A stretch of DNA of 64,000 nucleotides from Heyndrickxia oleronia (GCF_017809215.1 NZ_CP065424.1:238001-302000), one strand, 5' to 3'; numbered from the stretch's first letter, positions 24,749 through 33,488 are shown. The notes: generated from the sequence alone by a model not told the origin. Program-made: numbers and translations.

Positions 24749-25045
24749 GTGAAACAACTATCAACAACTGAAGTGAAACAATTACTTGAAAGTGGTAAGT
24801 CTTTAAATCTAATCGATGTTCGTGAGGTGGATGAAGTAAAAGAAGGTAAGATACCAGGTGTTGTAAATATTCCTCTAGGTTTATTGGAAGCACGTATGCA
24901 TGAATTAGATAAATCAAAGGAATATATTATGGTTTGTCGCTCTGGAGGAAGAAGTGGACGTGCGACACAATTTCTTGAAAGTTGGGGCTATCAAGTAATT
25001 AACATGTCTGGTGGTATGCTAGAGTGGGATGGTGAAACAGAATAA
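24749..25045 (+). CDS. Single-domain rhodanese (sulfurtransferase)
   Basis: A 98-residue cytosolic rhodanese domain. LIDVREVDEVKEGKIPG is the N-terminal motif and MVCRSGGRSGRAT the catalytic loop with the active Cys. It starts with GTG seven bases after GGAGGG. It shares the transcript with the upstream membrane rhodanese. Probable role: moving sulfane sulfur between persulfide carriers. Confidence 0.92.
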   Translation: MKQLSTTEVKQLLESGKSLNLIDVREVDEVKEGKIPGVVNIPLGLLEARMHELDKSKEYIMVCRSGGRSGRATQFLESWGYQVINMSGGMLEWDGETE

Positions 25046-25061
25046 AAATTTTTGGAATACA

Positions 25062-25080
25062 ATATACCTATAGGGGTAGT
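25062..25080 (+). promoter_or_regulatory. CstR-type operator 3
   Basis: ATATACCTATAGGGGTAGT, 18 bp upstream of the TusA-rhodanese fusion gene and nearly identical to operator 2. A TTGGAA lies 5 bp to its left, but no good -10 at correct spacing was found. Confidence 0.8.
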
Positions 25081-25097
25081 AGTATGGAGGTTATCAT

Positions 25098-25673
25098 ATG
25101 GAATCATTAAAAACCAATTTCACATTGGATGCAAAAGGGCTAGCTTGTCCAATGCCAATAGTTAAAACGAAAAAGGCAATGAATGATTTAGCAGCTGGTC
25201 AAGTATTAGAGGTTCAAGCCACTGATAAGGGTTCAAAAGCAGATATGAAAGCCTGGGCAGAAACAACTGGCCATCAATATCTAGGGACAATTGAAGATGG
25301 AGATGTATTGAAACATTATTTGAGAAAGTCTTCGAATGAAGAATCGGATGAGCGAAAACATCCCCATATTTTAAGTAATGAAGAATTAGAAAAGAAGTTA
25401 GAAGAAAATGCTGATTTCGTCTTAATCGATGTTCGTGAAGTTGCCGAATATGTATTTAATCATATACCAAATGCCATCTCTATACCATTAGAAGATTTAG
25501 AAAGTCGTTTAGATGATCTCAATAAAGAGGCGGAAATTGCTATTATTTGTCGTACAGGGAATCGGAGTGATCTTGCTGCACAAAAATTAGCAGTGAAAGG
25601 CTTTAAGAAGGTATTTAATGTTGTTCCTGGGATGAGTAACTGGCTAGGTAAAACGATTAATATCAACAGCTAG
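25098..25673 (+). CDS. yrkF: TusA-rhodanese fusion protein
   Basis: A 191-residue fusion. Residues 7-77 form a TusA/SirA domain with GLACPMPIVKTKKAM, whose Cys carries a persulfide. Residues about 95-185 form a rhodanese domain with LIDVREVAEYVFNHIP and active loop IICRTGNRSD. The fusion would move sulfur within one polypeptide. The arrangement matches B. subtilis YrkF in the yrk cluster; the symbol rests on domain order and context. It leads a run of three closely spaced genes (TusA-rhodanese, glutaredoxin-like, DsrE). Confidence 0.92.
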   Translation: MESLKTNFTLDAKGLACPMPIVKTKKAMNDLAAGQVLEVQATDKGSKADMKAWAETTGHQYLGTIEDGDVLKHYLRKSSNEESDERKHPHILSNEELEKKLEENADFVLIDVREVAEYVFNHIPNAISIPLEDLESRLDDLNKEAEIAIICRTGNRSDLAAQKLAVKGFKKVFNVVPGMSNWLGKTININS

Positions 25674-25685
25674 GAGGTAATCAAT

Positions 25686-25919
25686 ATGGAACCTGTTACT
25701 GTTTACACAACTAACCAATGTGTATATTGTGTCATGTTAAAAAACTTTTTATTGGATCAAAACATTCCATTTAAAGAGATTAATGTAGACCAAAATCCGA
25801 GAATTGTTCAAAAACTAATTGATATGACAGGGAAAATGGGAGTCCCTCAAATAGAGATTAATGGCAAATGGGTTGTCGGTTATGACCCAAATCAAATAAT
25901 GAAAGCATTTGAAAACTAG
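25686..25919 (+). CDS. Glutaredoxin-like protein
   Basis: A 77-residue thioredoxin-fold protein. TTNQCVYCVMLKNFL carries the CVYC redox motif, MGVPQIEI is the cis-proline loop, and VVGYDPNQI is the C-terminal glycine-containing motif. CxxC glutaredoxin-like proteins reduce disulfides or mixed persulfides. Twelve bases separate it from the TusA-rhodanese gene and AGGAGG overlaps its own stop for the next gene, so all three are co-translated. Its role in persulfide turnover is inferred from place. Confidence 0.9.
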   Translation: MEPVTVYTTNQCVYCVMLKNFLLDQNIPFKEINVDQNPRIVQKLIDMTGKMGVPQIEINGKWVVGYDPNQIMKAFEN

Positions 25920-25931
25920 GAGGAAATGAAC

Positions 25932-26327
25932 ATGAATAAAAAGGTAGCAATTATTGCAAGTAATGGTGGACTATTTGATGCATATAAGGTGTTTAATATT
26001 GCAACAGCTGCAGCAGCAACTGATCAAGAGGTAGCTATCTTCTTTACTTTTGAAGGTTTAAATTTAATTCATAAGGAAGCTCATAAGCAACTTCCAATGC
26101 CTGAAGGAAAAGAACACTTTGCTGAAGGGTTTAAAAAGGCAAATGTACCATCTATCCCTGAGTTAGTTGAAATGGCTCAAGAAATGGGAGTGAAATTTAT
26201 CGGTTGTCAAATGACAATGGATGTTATGGGACTTGAAAAGGAATCATTTGTCTCAGGAATTGAAGTTGGTGGAGCCGTTACATTTTTAGATTTTGCTAAA
26301 GATGCTGATATTACATTAACATTCTAA
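25932..26327 (+). CDS. yrkE: DsrE/DsrF-like sulfur relay protein
   Basis: A 131-residue DsrE-fold protein. KVAIIASNGGLFDAYKVFNIATAA is the N-terminal motif; the likely sulfur-carrying Cys is in KFIGCQMTMDVMGL. The ATG at 25932 is eight bases after AGGAGG; the ATG at 25926 is too near. DsrE proteins accept and pass sulfane sulfur. Context and fold match YrkE of the B. subtilis yrk cluster. Confidence 0.9.
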   Translation: MNKKVAIIASNGGLFDAYKVFNIATAAAATDQEVAIFFTFEGLNLIHKEAHKQLPMPEGKEHFAEGFKKANVPSIPELVEMAQEMGVKFIGCQMTMDVMGLEKESFVSGIEVGGAVTFLDFAKDADITLTF

Positions 26328-26330
26328 TTG

Positions 26331-26351
26331 ATAGGGGGTAAAGCCCCCTAT
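26331..26351 (+). terminator. Hairpin without clear T-run
   Basis: ATAGGGGG, TAAAG, CCCCCTAT just after the DsrE gene. The T-run is displaced by about 18 bases, so termination is doubtful; it may stabilise the 3' end. Confidence 0.45.
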
Positions 26352-26386
26352 TAAATCAAAGATAAGAGTATTTTTTTTAGTATCAA

Positions 26387-26405
26387 ATATACCTAAGGGG
26401 GTAAT
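26387..26405 (+). promoter_or_regulatory. CstR-type operator 4 overlapping a ribosome binding site
   Basis: ATATACCTAAGGGGGTAAT ends 5 bp before the start codon of the rhodanese-MBL gene. Its AAGGGGG half also serves as the Shine-Dalgarno sequence. Confidence 0.8.
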
Positions 26406-26410
26406 TTGGA

Positions 26411-27538
26411 ATGACGGTTCATATGTTAACAGCTAAGGATGTAACTAGAAGGATTGTTGCTAAAGAAAAATTGTTTATTTTAGATGTACGCAATCATTCA
26501 GAATTTGCGGATTGGAAAATTGAAGGGGAATTCTTTGACCATTTAAATATTCCTTATTTTGAATTGCTTGATGGGGTAGAGGGAATTCTTGATCGTATTC
26601 CAACTGAACAAGAGGTATTGGTGGTTTGTGCGAAGGAAGGCTCCTCTGTCATGATCGCGGAAATGTTATCCGAAGCAGGTCTAACTGTGTCCTACTTAAA
26701 AGGTGGAATGAAAGCTTGGAGTGAGTATTTAGAGCCAGTAAAAGTAGGCGACTTGATCAATGGCGGCGAAGTATACCAATTTGTTCGAATGGGTAAAGGT
26801 TGTTTATCCTATATGGTTATATCAAATGGAGAAGCAGCGGTAATAGATGCCACACGCATGATTGATATTTTTATAGATTTTGCGAAAAGTAAAAATGCAA
26901 CAATAAAGCATGTTTTCGATACGCATCTTCATGCGGATCATATTTCAGGGGGGAGAAGCATTGCCAACGAAATGAATGCGATCTATTGGCTACCGTCTAA
27001 AGATGCAACAGAAGTTACATTTAGTTATCAAGCATTAGAAGACGGAAGCGATGTAATGATTGGAAATACAAGTATTCATATTCATGCTTTATACACACCG
27101 GGCCATACCCTTGGCTCAACGTCATTTATCATTGATGACCAATATTTATTAACAGGGGATATTTTATTTATTGATTCAATCGGAAGACCAGATCTAGCTG
27201 GGATGGCGGAAGATTGGGTCTCTGATTTAAGAGACAGCCTGTATACCCGTTATAGAGAATTATCAGAAGAGCTAATTGTTCTACCAGCTCATTTCATGAT
27301 TATTGATGAGTTGAATAATGATGGCAGTGTTTCAGAGAAGCTAGGAACTTTGTTTAGAAAGAATCATGGCTTAAGCATAGAGGATGAAAGGGAATTTAGA
27401 AGGCTAGTAACCGAGAATTTGCCCCCTCAACCAAATGCGTATCAAGAAATTCGACAAGCAAATATGGGGAAATTTTCCCTTGATGAAGAAAAGCAACGCG
27501 AAATGGAAATTGGGCCAAATCGTTGTGCGGTTCGGTAG
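26411..27538 (+). CDS. yrkH: Rhodanese-MBL fold protein (persulfide dioxygenase-like)
   Basis: A 375-residue fusion: rhodanese domain at residues 5-112 ([14 protein letters not shown], then VVCAKEGSS with the active Cys) followed by a metallo-beta-lactamase domain. The metal site is [13 protein letters not shown] (near 172-184), [16 protein letters not shown] and LPAHF. ETHE1-type enzymes of this fold oxidise glutathione or bacillithiol persulfide to sulfite. In S. aureus CstB the domain order differs (MBL first); here rhodanese is first, as in YrkH. Enzyme activity is inferred. Confidence 0.9.
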   Translation: MTVHMLTAKDVTRRIVAKEKLFILDVRNHSEFADWKIEGEFFDHLNIPYFELLDGVEGILDRIPTEQEVLVVCAKEGSSVMIAEMLSEAGLTVSYLKGGMKAWSEYLEPVKVGDLINGGEVYQFVRMGKGCLSYMVISNGEAAVIDATRMIDIFIDFAKSKNATIKHVFDTHLHADHISGGRSIANEMNAIYWLPSKDATEVTFSYQALEDGSDVMIGNTSIHIHALYTPGHTLGSTSFIIDDQYLLTGDILFIDSIGRPDLAGMAEDWVSDLRDSLYTRYRELSEELIVLPAHFMIIDELNNDGSVSEKLGTLFRKNHGLSIEDEREFRRLVTENLPPQPNAYQEIRQANMGKFSLDEEKQREMEIGPNRCAVR

Positions 27539-27556
27539 AATAGGAGGAATAGAGAG

Positions 27557-27784
27557 ATGGAAGTGACAAAAATTCTAGATGCAAAAGGGCTGGCATGTCC
27601 AATGCCAATCGTGAGAACAAAAAAAGCAATGGATGAACTGAACCTTGGAGAAATTTTAGAAATTCATGCAACTGATAAAGGTGCAAAGAATGACTTGGCT
27701 GCATGGACTAACACAGTTGGTCATGAGCTTATAAAACAAGAAGAAATTGATGGAATTCTAAAATTTTGGATTAAAAAAGGCTAG
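27557..27784 (+). CDS. yrkI: TusA-family sulfur carrier
   Basis: A 75-residue TusA protein: LDAKGLACPMPIVRTKKAMDEL contains the CPxP sulfur-carrier Cys. It is very similar to the N-terminal domain of the fusion at 25098 (same KGLACPMPIV and ATDKG landmarks), pointing to a duplication within the cluster. It is 18 bases downstream of the rhodanese-MBL gene, with AGGAGG. It matches YrkI by place and size. Confidence 0.93.
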   Translation: MEVTKILDAKGLACPMPIVRTKKAMDELNLGEILEIHATDKGAKNDLAAWTNTVGHELIKQEEIDGILKFWIKKG

Positions 27785-27822
27785 TAGTGACATGTGAAGT
27801 AACATTAGTAAAATGCTTTAAA

Positions 27823-27852
27823 TAAAAGGAACCGATTATGGTTCCTTTTTTA
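27823..27852 (+). terminator. Terminator between the TusA and TauE-like genes
   Basis: AAAGGAACC, GATTAT, GGTTCCTTT with six Ts. It ends just as the AAAGGAGGT of the permease gene begins. It may reduce, rather than stop, read-through into the permease. Confidence 0.85.
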
Positions 27853-27868
27853 AAGGAGGTAAACGGTG

Positions 27869-28645
27869 ATGGATATTGGCCTTATTGTTACCATTTTCTT
27901 CATTGGCTTTGTAGGTTCATTTATTTCGGGGATGTTAGGTATAGGTGGGGCGATAATTAACTACCCTCTATTATTATATATTCCTGCAATTCTCGGAGTT
28001 GCACATTTTAGTGCTCATGAAGTGTCAGGCATCACGGCAATTCAAGTGTTCTTCGCAACGATAGGTGGTGTATGGGCTTACCGAAAGGGTGGGTATTTAA
28101 ATAAGACGTTAATTGGCTTTATGGGCATTAGTGTCCTCATTGGAAGTTTTGTAGGGGGCTTTGGTTCGACACATATGTCTGAAGGTGGAGTGAATATCAT
28201 TTATGGGATATTGGCACTGCTTGCAGCAATTATGATGTTTGTTCCTAAAAAAGGAATAGATAATATTCCACTAAATCAAGTGAAATTTAATAAATGGTTA
28301 GCTACACTGCTTGCATTCGTTATCGGAATTGGTGCAGGAATTGTAGGGGCAGGTGGCTCATTTTTATTAGTACCGATTATGCTAGTTGTTTTAAAGATCC
28401 CTACAAAAATGACGATTGCTTCCTCTTTAGCCATCACTTTTCTCTCATCGATCGGATCCGCTATTGGAAAAGTATCGACGGGACAAGTGGAGTATTTGCC
28501 AGCATTAATTATCGTTATTGCAAGTATTATCGCTTCACCAATAGGAGCTAAGATCGGAAAAAATACTAATACGAAGGTTCTTCAAGTTATTTTATCCATT
28601 TTAATTTTTGTAACTGCAGCCAAGATATGGCTAGATATATTATAA
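27869..28645 (+). CDS. yrkJ: TauE/SafE (TSUP) family permease
   Basis: A 258-residue membrane protein with about eight segments and two repeated halves with [17 protein letters not shown] and [17 protein letters not shown], the TSUP signature glycine clusters. The family moves sulfite, sulfoacetate or thiosulfate-type anions. In this cluster export of sulfite made by persulfide oxidation is a reasonable inference. Both GTG 27866 and ATG 27869 are possible; the ATG has nine-base spacing to AGGAGG. It matches YrkJ in the yrk cluster. Confidence 0.9.
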   Translation: MDIGLIVTIFFIGFVGSFISGMLGIGGAIINYPLLLYIPAILGVAHFSAHEVSGITAIQVFFATIGGVWAYRKGGYLNKTLIGFMGISVLIGSFVGGFGSTHMSEGGVNIIYGILALLAAIMMFVPKKGIDNIPLNQVKFNKWLATLLAFVIGIGAGIVGAGGSFLLVPIMLVVLKIPTKMTIASSLAITFLSSIGSAIGKVSTGQVEYLPALIIVIASIIASPIGAKIGKNTNTKVLQVILSILIFVTAAKIWLDIL

Positions 28646-28773
28646 TTTGAATGATAAGTCTATTCTATTTATTGTAATAATCTATGATATTACCATATAC
28701 TGTCCGAATAAAGCATAAAAAAACAGGATATAAATGGTTCTCCCTTTTAAAATGTAATCAAGGAGTGAGTGAC

Positions 28774-29634
28774 ATGGCATGGATCGAGTCTTTGCAAAAG
28801 GCAATTAATTATATGGAGGATCATTTGCTGGAGGATATAACAATTGAAAGTATTGCTAGACATGCAAATGCTTCAAGCTTTCATTTTCAGCGAACATTCT
28901 CCGTCCTAACGGATGTATCAGTCGGTGAATATCTTCGTAGAAGGCGTTTAACTTTAGCTGCTGAAGAACTATCCCGTACTGATTGTAAGATTATTGATCT
29001 TGCCTATAAATATGGTTATGACACTCCCGAGGCTTTTACTAAAGCTTTTCGAAGACAACACGGTGTCACTCCAAGTGATGCTCGAAAAGGGATAGGAAAG
29101 CTGCAATCCTATAACCGCCTGATTATTCAGGTCAATCTGAAAGGGGTAGAACCAATGAAATATCGTATAGTGGAAGAGGCTGCATTTCAAGTAGTTGGAT
29201 TAAAGAGGGAATATTCTTATGAGAATGAAGAAAATTTAATCGGTATCCCAAAATTTTGGGAGGAAGTCAATGCGAATGGTACCGACGGTTTATTATTTAA
29301 GGTGAATAATGGACTAATTAAAGGGGTGCTGGGAATCTGTGTTGATAATATCGCTGATCAATCAAAGAAAATGGAGTATTGGATCGCATCTGCAAGTAAT
29401 GGGGAAGTGCCGGAAGGGTTAGATAGCTTTGAAATTCCTGCTTCAAAATGGGCAGTGTTTGAGGTTCATGGTCCGATGCCTGGTGCAATGCCAAAGGTAT
29501 GGAAACAAATATTCTCAGAATGGTTTCCTTCCAGTGGATATGAACATGCCGGTACACCTGAATTAGAGGTCTACTCAGAAGATGATCCATCAAGTCCAGA
29601 TTTATATTCCGAAATATGGATTCCAGTGAAATAG
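28774..29634 (+). CDS. AraC-type regulator with GyrI-like effector domain
   Basis: A 286-residue regulator. The N-terminal 100 residues hold two AraC HTH motifs (ITIESIARHANASSFHFQR and IIDLAYKYGYDTPEAFTKAF). Residues about 125-285 form a GyrI-like/SOUL-type effector-binding domain (MKYRIVEEAAFQVVGLKREY to LYSEIWIPVK). The order resembles B. subtilis YdeE. The ATG at 28774 follows AAGGAG at eight bases; an upstream ATG at 28684 would add 30 unlikely residues. Its terminator is split by an IS3 element. Targets are unknown. Confidence 0.88.
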   Translation: MAWIESLQKAINYMEDHLLEDITIESIARHANASSFHFQRTFSVLTDVSVGEYLRRRRLTLAAEELSRTDCKIIDLAYKYGYDTPEAFTKAFRRQHGVTPSDARKGIGKLQSYNRLIIQVNLKGVEPMKYRIVEEAAFQVVGLKREYSYENEENLIGIPKFWEEVNANGTDGLLFKVNNGLIKGVLGICVDNIADQSKKMEYWIASASNGEVPEGLDSFEIPASKWAVFEVHGPMPGAMPKVWKQIFSEWFPSSGYEHAGTPELEVYSEDDPSSPDLYSEIWIPVK

Positions 29635-29705
29635 GTAAGTATAAAATGAAAAGCCCGAAGCAAAAAAATGAACTGACCCGTTAAAATGAGACTTAGAAAA
29701 AACAC

Positions 29706-30592
29706 CTATGCTGCCTGTCCCCTGTATTCCAGTGGGGACAGGTAGTTTAATTTTGCCTGAATTCGTACATGATTATATCGATACATGTATTGATTTACAA
29801 TTTGTACTACTTTAGAATTGGATATAGATGCTCTACTTTGAGCGTTGAATCCTTCCGACTTTAGCGAGGAGTGAAAGGATTCAATGACGGCATTATCATG
29901 GCAGTTTCCTTTTCGAGACATGCTTGTGGTAATGCCTTTTTCTTTGGCCAAATTCTGATATGCATGTGAAGTATAGACAGATCCCTGGTCGCTATGAAGA
30001 AGTAACCCTACTGGTTTACGTAATTCTACAGCTTCCCTCAATGTGTCTAATACTAGGTTAATATCTTGGCTCGTACCTATTTTGTAAGCCACTATTTCGT
30101 TGTTATATAAGTCCATAATCGTTGATAAATATAACATAGTCGAGCCATAAGGTAAGTAGGTAATGTCGGTTACCCATTTTTCATTTAATCGGCTTGCTTT
30201 AAAATTACGATTGAGAGTGTTCGGCACAATAATATTACTCTCACCACAAATGTACTTTTGTCGCTTCTTCTTAACTTGACACTGAATCTCAAACTTTTGC
30301 ATAATTTTTTGTACAGTTTTGCGGTTTACATTTATCCCATACTTTCTGTTTAAGATGGATTTAATTTTACGATGACCATAGTGATAGAAGTTTTTCTTAC
30401 ACAGCTTGATTACTAGCTCTTCTAATGAAGTTAGCTCAACTTTTTTATACTTCTTTTTCCAACGGTAATATGTTGACTAGGTATGCCTAATACTCCAAGA
30501 ATATCAATTATTTTAAAAGTGGCTGAGAGTTCTTCTACAACTTGGACAATGACTCGTGGCTCCAACTCCTTTCGATCTCCTGGTACTTTTTT
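29706..30592 (-). pseudogene. IS3 transposase OrfB, frameshifted
   Basis: The integrase core is intact: VTDITYLPYG (first D), HSDQGSVYTS (second D), NAVIESFHSSLK (E), giving DDE. From the A-AAA-AAG slip site at 30592-30586 the expected -1 frame reads KKVPGDRKELEPRV and continues to LGVLGIP near 30478. There one base is missing: CCTAG-TCAACA where CCTAGNTCAACA is needed. The remainder (STYYRWKKKYKK onwards) is in the next frame and is open to 29706. Apart from this lesion the gene is full length. Confidence 0.85.
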
Positions 30593-30867
30593 ATAATTGC
30601 CAATTGAGCCTCTAGCTGTTTATTCTTTAGTTTTAATTCTTCTAGCTCACTCATTTCCTCCGATTCTTTACCGTAGGAATATTGTTTTCCAACTTGTTGC
30701 GAAAATCGATAGGTTTGGCCTGTTTTGTACCATCGCATCCATGTTTTAATTTGAGTCTTATTTTTTATCCCCAGTTGTTCCATTATTTCTTTGTTTGTCA
30801 TTCCAGCTTGTTTCATTTTAATTACTTCCCATTTTACTTCTTCTGCGTAATGTACTCTTGTGCCCAT
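30535..30867 (-). CDS. IS3 transposase OrfA
   Basis: A 110-residue protein with an N-terminal HTH (EVKWEVIKMKQAGMTNKEI, then MEQLGIKNKTQIKTWMRWY) and a C-terminal coiled-coil leucine zipper (SELEELKLKNKQLEAQLAII). A programmed -1 slip at the A-rich stretch would normally fuse it to OrfB. AGGAGGG precedes the start. It binds the IS ends in the family; here the fusion partner is broken. Confidence 0.9.
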   Translation of the reverse strand: MGTRVHYAEEVKWEVIKMKQAGMTNKEIMEQLGIKNKTQIKTWMRWYKTGQTYRFSQQVGKQYSYGKESEEMSELEELKLKNKQLEAQLAIIKKYQEIERSWSHESLSKL

Positions 30868-30977
30868 AGAAAAACACCCTCCTAAGAATCATATTGTATT
30901 AATACGATTCAGGGGGTGTTTTTTCCTTGTCTCATTTATTTGGGTCTCTCCAAAAACAGCTTCGGGCTTTTTTTATT

Positions 30978-31120
30978 AGGCTCTTTTCTTAAACATTGTT
31001 GCTATTTACATGTTTCATTTCGCGGAGAAAAGAGCTGCAAATTTCATAAGAATCGCTGAGTCCTTTATTGGATGTAAAAGCAGGCAGTTGGGCTCTTACA
31101 AAAGCATACGAAAACAGCCT
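30978..31120 (+). repeat. Copy of the structured dispersed repeat
   Basis: 143 bp. The ends AGGCTCTTTTC and GAAAACAGCCT are near-perfect inverted repeats (10 of 11). Inside are GAGAAAAGAGCTGC and GTAAAAGC/GGGCTCTTAC. It lies next to the IS-split terminator and ends 68 bp before the next gene. This copy best defines the element's termini. Confidence 0.82.
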
Positions 31121-31188
31121 TATATTTAGATGAAAGAACATGAAACATTTTCAATGGTTCATTCGTAAAATCTTGTAGGGTGATTAGT

Positions 31189-31689
31189 ATGGAAATTTTA
31201 AATATCCTATTTAGTATCGTTCTAGCTTGTATAACTGGAATGTTAATTCGTTATAATTTCCAATTAAGAAATGCAATAAATCTTAGTCAGGAAGCACTTT
31301 ATCCTTCTAATGAAGATTATCATGCCATTCGGTTTTTGCCAGAAATGAAGATCGAAAAACCATTAAAGAAGGATTCTAGAGGATACCGTTTGGTTCAATG
31401 GACAACTGTGCTAACTATTTGTCTATTTGTAGGATTCGTCATTGTTACTTTTACTACAAATTGGTTCCACTCCTCCTATTTTACATTGTCGGTTCTTTTT
31501 TATTTATTTACTACATCCATTAAACTACAAGAATCATTTTTTATCGTTAAAGAGGGAATGGTTATGAATGGAAAATTCCATCATTACTCAGCAATCGATT
31601 CCTTTAACATAGAGGAGATTAAGAAATGGCATAAATTTTATGGGCTTCATGAAGATGTAAATCAAGGATATCATTTAGAAATAAGTTAA
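31189..31689 (+). CDS. Hypothetical membrane protein
   Basis: A 166-residue protein with an N-terminal hydrophobic segment (ILFSIVLACITGMLI), a polar stretch of about 50 residues, and two more membrane segments around 70-92 and 96-112, then a soluble tail. No family was recognised. The ATG at 31189 has TAGGG eight bases upstream; the GTG at 31180 is within that site. It may be a small three-segment membrane protein; function is unknown. Confidence 0.72.
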   Translation: MEILNILFSIVLACITGMLIRYNFQLRNAINLSQEALYPSNEDYHAIRFLPEMKIEKPLKKDSRGYRLVQWTTVLTICLFVGFVIVTFTTNWFHSSYFTLSVLFYLFTTSIKLQESFFIVKEGMVMNGKFHHYSAIDSFNIEEIKKWHKFYGLHEDVNQGYHLEIS

Positions 31690-31803
31690 AAAAAGGCTAT
31701 TTCCAAAAAAATATTCAATTATCATAACTGATAAAGTGGTTTTACAAAAAATTACGACATTCTTGGAGAACAATGTTTGTCATTAAAACAGAGAGGATGA
31801 TTT

Positions 31804-32499
31804 ATGATGAGCAAATATTCAATTGACCAATTTATTCAACAAACAGAACAGGAGGATAAAGGCGAAGGGTTTTTTGAATTAGAAACACCTCGTATTCTTG
31901 AAGTGAATCTAGATGGGCAAGTATGGGCAAAAGCAGGTTCAATGGTCTCTTACACTGGAAAAATAAAGTTTGAACGTGAGGGGATTTTTGAGCATGGTTT
32001 AGGAAAAACATTTAAAAAGGCATTTACGGGTGAAGGAACATCCCTAATGAAGGCAAATGGGAATGGGAAATTATATCTTGCTGATTCAGGTAAAAAAGTA
32101 ATTATTCTCCACCTACAGAATGATGCCATTTTTGTTAATGGAAATGATTTACTCGCATTTGAACCAAGTATCAAATGGGACATTAAATTAATGAAAAAAG
32201 TGGCTGGCATGATGGCGGGGGGATTATTCAATGTCCGTTGTGAAGGAACTGGACTGGTTGCGATCACTACTTACTATGAACCACTTACTTTAAAGGTGAC
32301 ACCAGGAAAACCTATTATTACAGATCCAAATGCAACGGTCGCTTGGTCGGGAAATTTAAAGCCGGAGTTTCAAACAGATATTTCCTTCAAGACTTTCTTA
32401 GGTAGAGGCAGTGGTGAATCTATTCAGATGAAATTTGAAGGAGAGGGTTTTGTTGTTGTCCAACCATATGAAGAGGTACATATGAAACAGAATAGTTGA
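31804..32499 (+). CDS. AIM24 family protein
   Basis: A 231-residue beta-rich protein. [37 protein letters not shown] is the typical AIM24/TIGR00266 start, with later [19 protein letters not shown] and [17 protein letters not shown] repeats. The fold is a beta-helix-like barrel related to the TRAP-tryptophan attenuator type; the bacterial role is unknown. ATG pairs at 31804 and 31807 both follow AGAGGATG. It lies alone between unrelated genes. Confidence 0.88.
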   Translation: MMSKYSIDQFIQQTEQEDKGEGFFELETPRILEVNLDGQVWAKAGSMVSYTGKIKFEREGIFEHGLGKTFKKAFTGEGTSLMKANGNGKLYLADSGKKVIILHLQNDAIFVNGNDLLAFEPSIKWDIKLMKKVAGMMAGGLFNVRCEGTGLVAITTYYEPLTLKVTPGKPIITDPNATVAWSGNLKPEFQTDISFKTFLGRGSGESIQMKFEGEGFVVVQPYEEVHMKQNS

Positions 32500-32581
32500 T
32501 GAAATATATTGAAGGGATGTTCTAAATGTTTGGAACTTAAATTTCTCCAATATCCATCATAGTTGAATGGAGGATATAAAT

Positions 32582-33391
32582 GTGAAAAAGGGATTGCTCC
32601 TTATTGCAGCATCTATAATATTTGCAGGTTGTAGTAATGGCATATATGATAAAGCGATGAAAAAGGCACAAGAAGCATTAGAGAGTGGAGAATTTGAAAA
32701 AGCTGCTGCCTCCTATGCTCTTGCATTAGACGAAAAACCTGAAGATAAAAATATAAAGGAATTATATGAAAACACAGAAGCACTTATTCAGGTTAAACAA
32801 GCGATTAAACAGGATGAATGGGATAAAGCCTTTGAAAAGGCAAACCAAATTAGAGATAAAAAATCGTTATCTGGTTATTTAAAAACTGAATTAGATAAGT
32901 ATGCAAAGCTAGCAGAAGAGAACAAAAAGGCGAATGCGAATCAAAAAGTCATTAAACAAAACAATGAATCTCAAAATCTAAATCAAGAAAAAAGTGATTC
33001 TAAAAACAAAACTATTAGTCATTCGAATGCAGGCCAAAGAAATGAATTTTTAGCAAAACTTGATTCGATTGAAAATGGAATGTCTGACTTAGATGGTTTA
33101 TATAAAAATGAAAGTACGGTAGAGATGAAACAAGCAGAACATGAACGATATGAAAGATGGGATCATGCATTAAATGATGTTTATAATCAACTAAAAATGA
33201 CGTTGCCATCTGATGAGATGGAGAAGTTAAAGCATAAGCAAAGACAATGGATAATATATAGAGATGAGACTGCGCTACAAGAATCTTCAAAATATAAAGG
33301 GGGTACCCATGAACAAGTGGAGTATCTTAGTGTAGCTGCTCGTGTAACGAAAGAAAGATGTTATGAACTTGTAAAAATCTATATGCAATAA
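32582..33391 (+). CDS. Lipoprotein with TPR-like region and LprI-like C-terminus
   Basis: A 269-residue lipoprotein. The GTG start is eight bases after GGAGG. A signal peptide ends in a lipobox, IFAGC, so the mature protein should be membrane-anchored outside. Residues about 25-80 look like TPR helices (QEALESGEFEKAAASYALAL). A linker rich in N, K and S follows. The C-terminal 110 residues resemble the lysozyme-inhibitor LprI (DUF1311) domain (ERYERWDHALNDVYNQLKM and KHKQRQWIIYRDE). An envelope role is likely. Confidence 0.83.
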   Translation: MKKGLLLIAASIIFAGCSNGIYDKAMKKAQEALESGEFEKAAASYALALDEKPEDKNIKELYENTEALIQVKQAIKQDEWDKAFEKANQIRDKKSLSGYLKTELDKYAKLAEENKKANANQKVIKQNNESQNLNQEKSDSKNKTISHSNAGQRNEFLAKLDSIENGMSDLDGLYKNESTVEMKQAEHERYERWDHALNDVYNQLKMTLPSDEMEKLKHKQRQWIIYRDETALQESSKYKGGTHEQVEYLSVAARVTKERCYELVKIYMQ

Positions 33392-33423
33392 AGGGGATTA
33401 TTGACTAAAAATAAGACGATTAT

Positions 33424-33463
33424 GAGGTCTGATTTCACATGAAATGGTGATTCAGGCCTCTTT
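33424..33463 (+). terminator. Terminator of the lipoprotein gene
   Basis: GAGGTCTGA pairs with TCAGGCCTC (one wobble) around an approximately 19-nt loop, followed by TTT. Confidence 0.65.
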
Positions 33464-33488
33464 GCGTGGAAGAAAAAAAATTAAACGA

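Larger units (their letters stand above)
29669..30952 (-). mobile_element. IS3-family insertion sequence (IS150-like)
   Basis: A 1284-bp element. Its ends begin TGAACTGACCC (left) and TGGAGAGACCC (right, read inward), and the roughly 38-bp ends share AAATGAGAC and GAAAAAACACC. It is flanked by AAAA on both sides, a probable 3-4 bp target duplication in a run of As. It holds orfA and orfB on the minus strand. The orfB frame is broken by one base, so the copy is probably inactive alone. Confidence 0.88.
29649..30974 (+). terminator. Terminator of the AraC gene, split by an insertion sequence
   Basis: The left arm AAAAGCCCGAAGC is at 29649-29661; the right arm GCTTCGGGCTTTTTTT is at 30959-30974. 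Removing the insertion restores a perfect stem with an A-rich loop and T-run. The intact terminator no longer exists on the chromosome. Confidence 0.85.
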
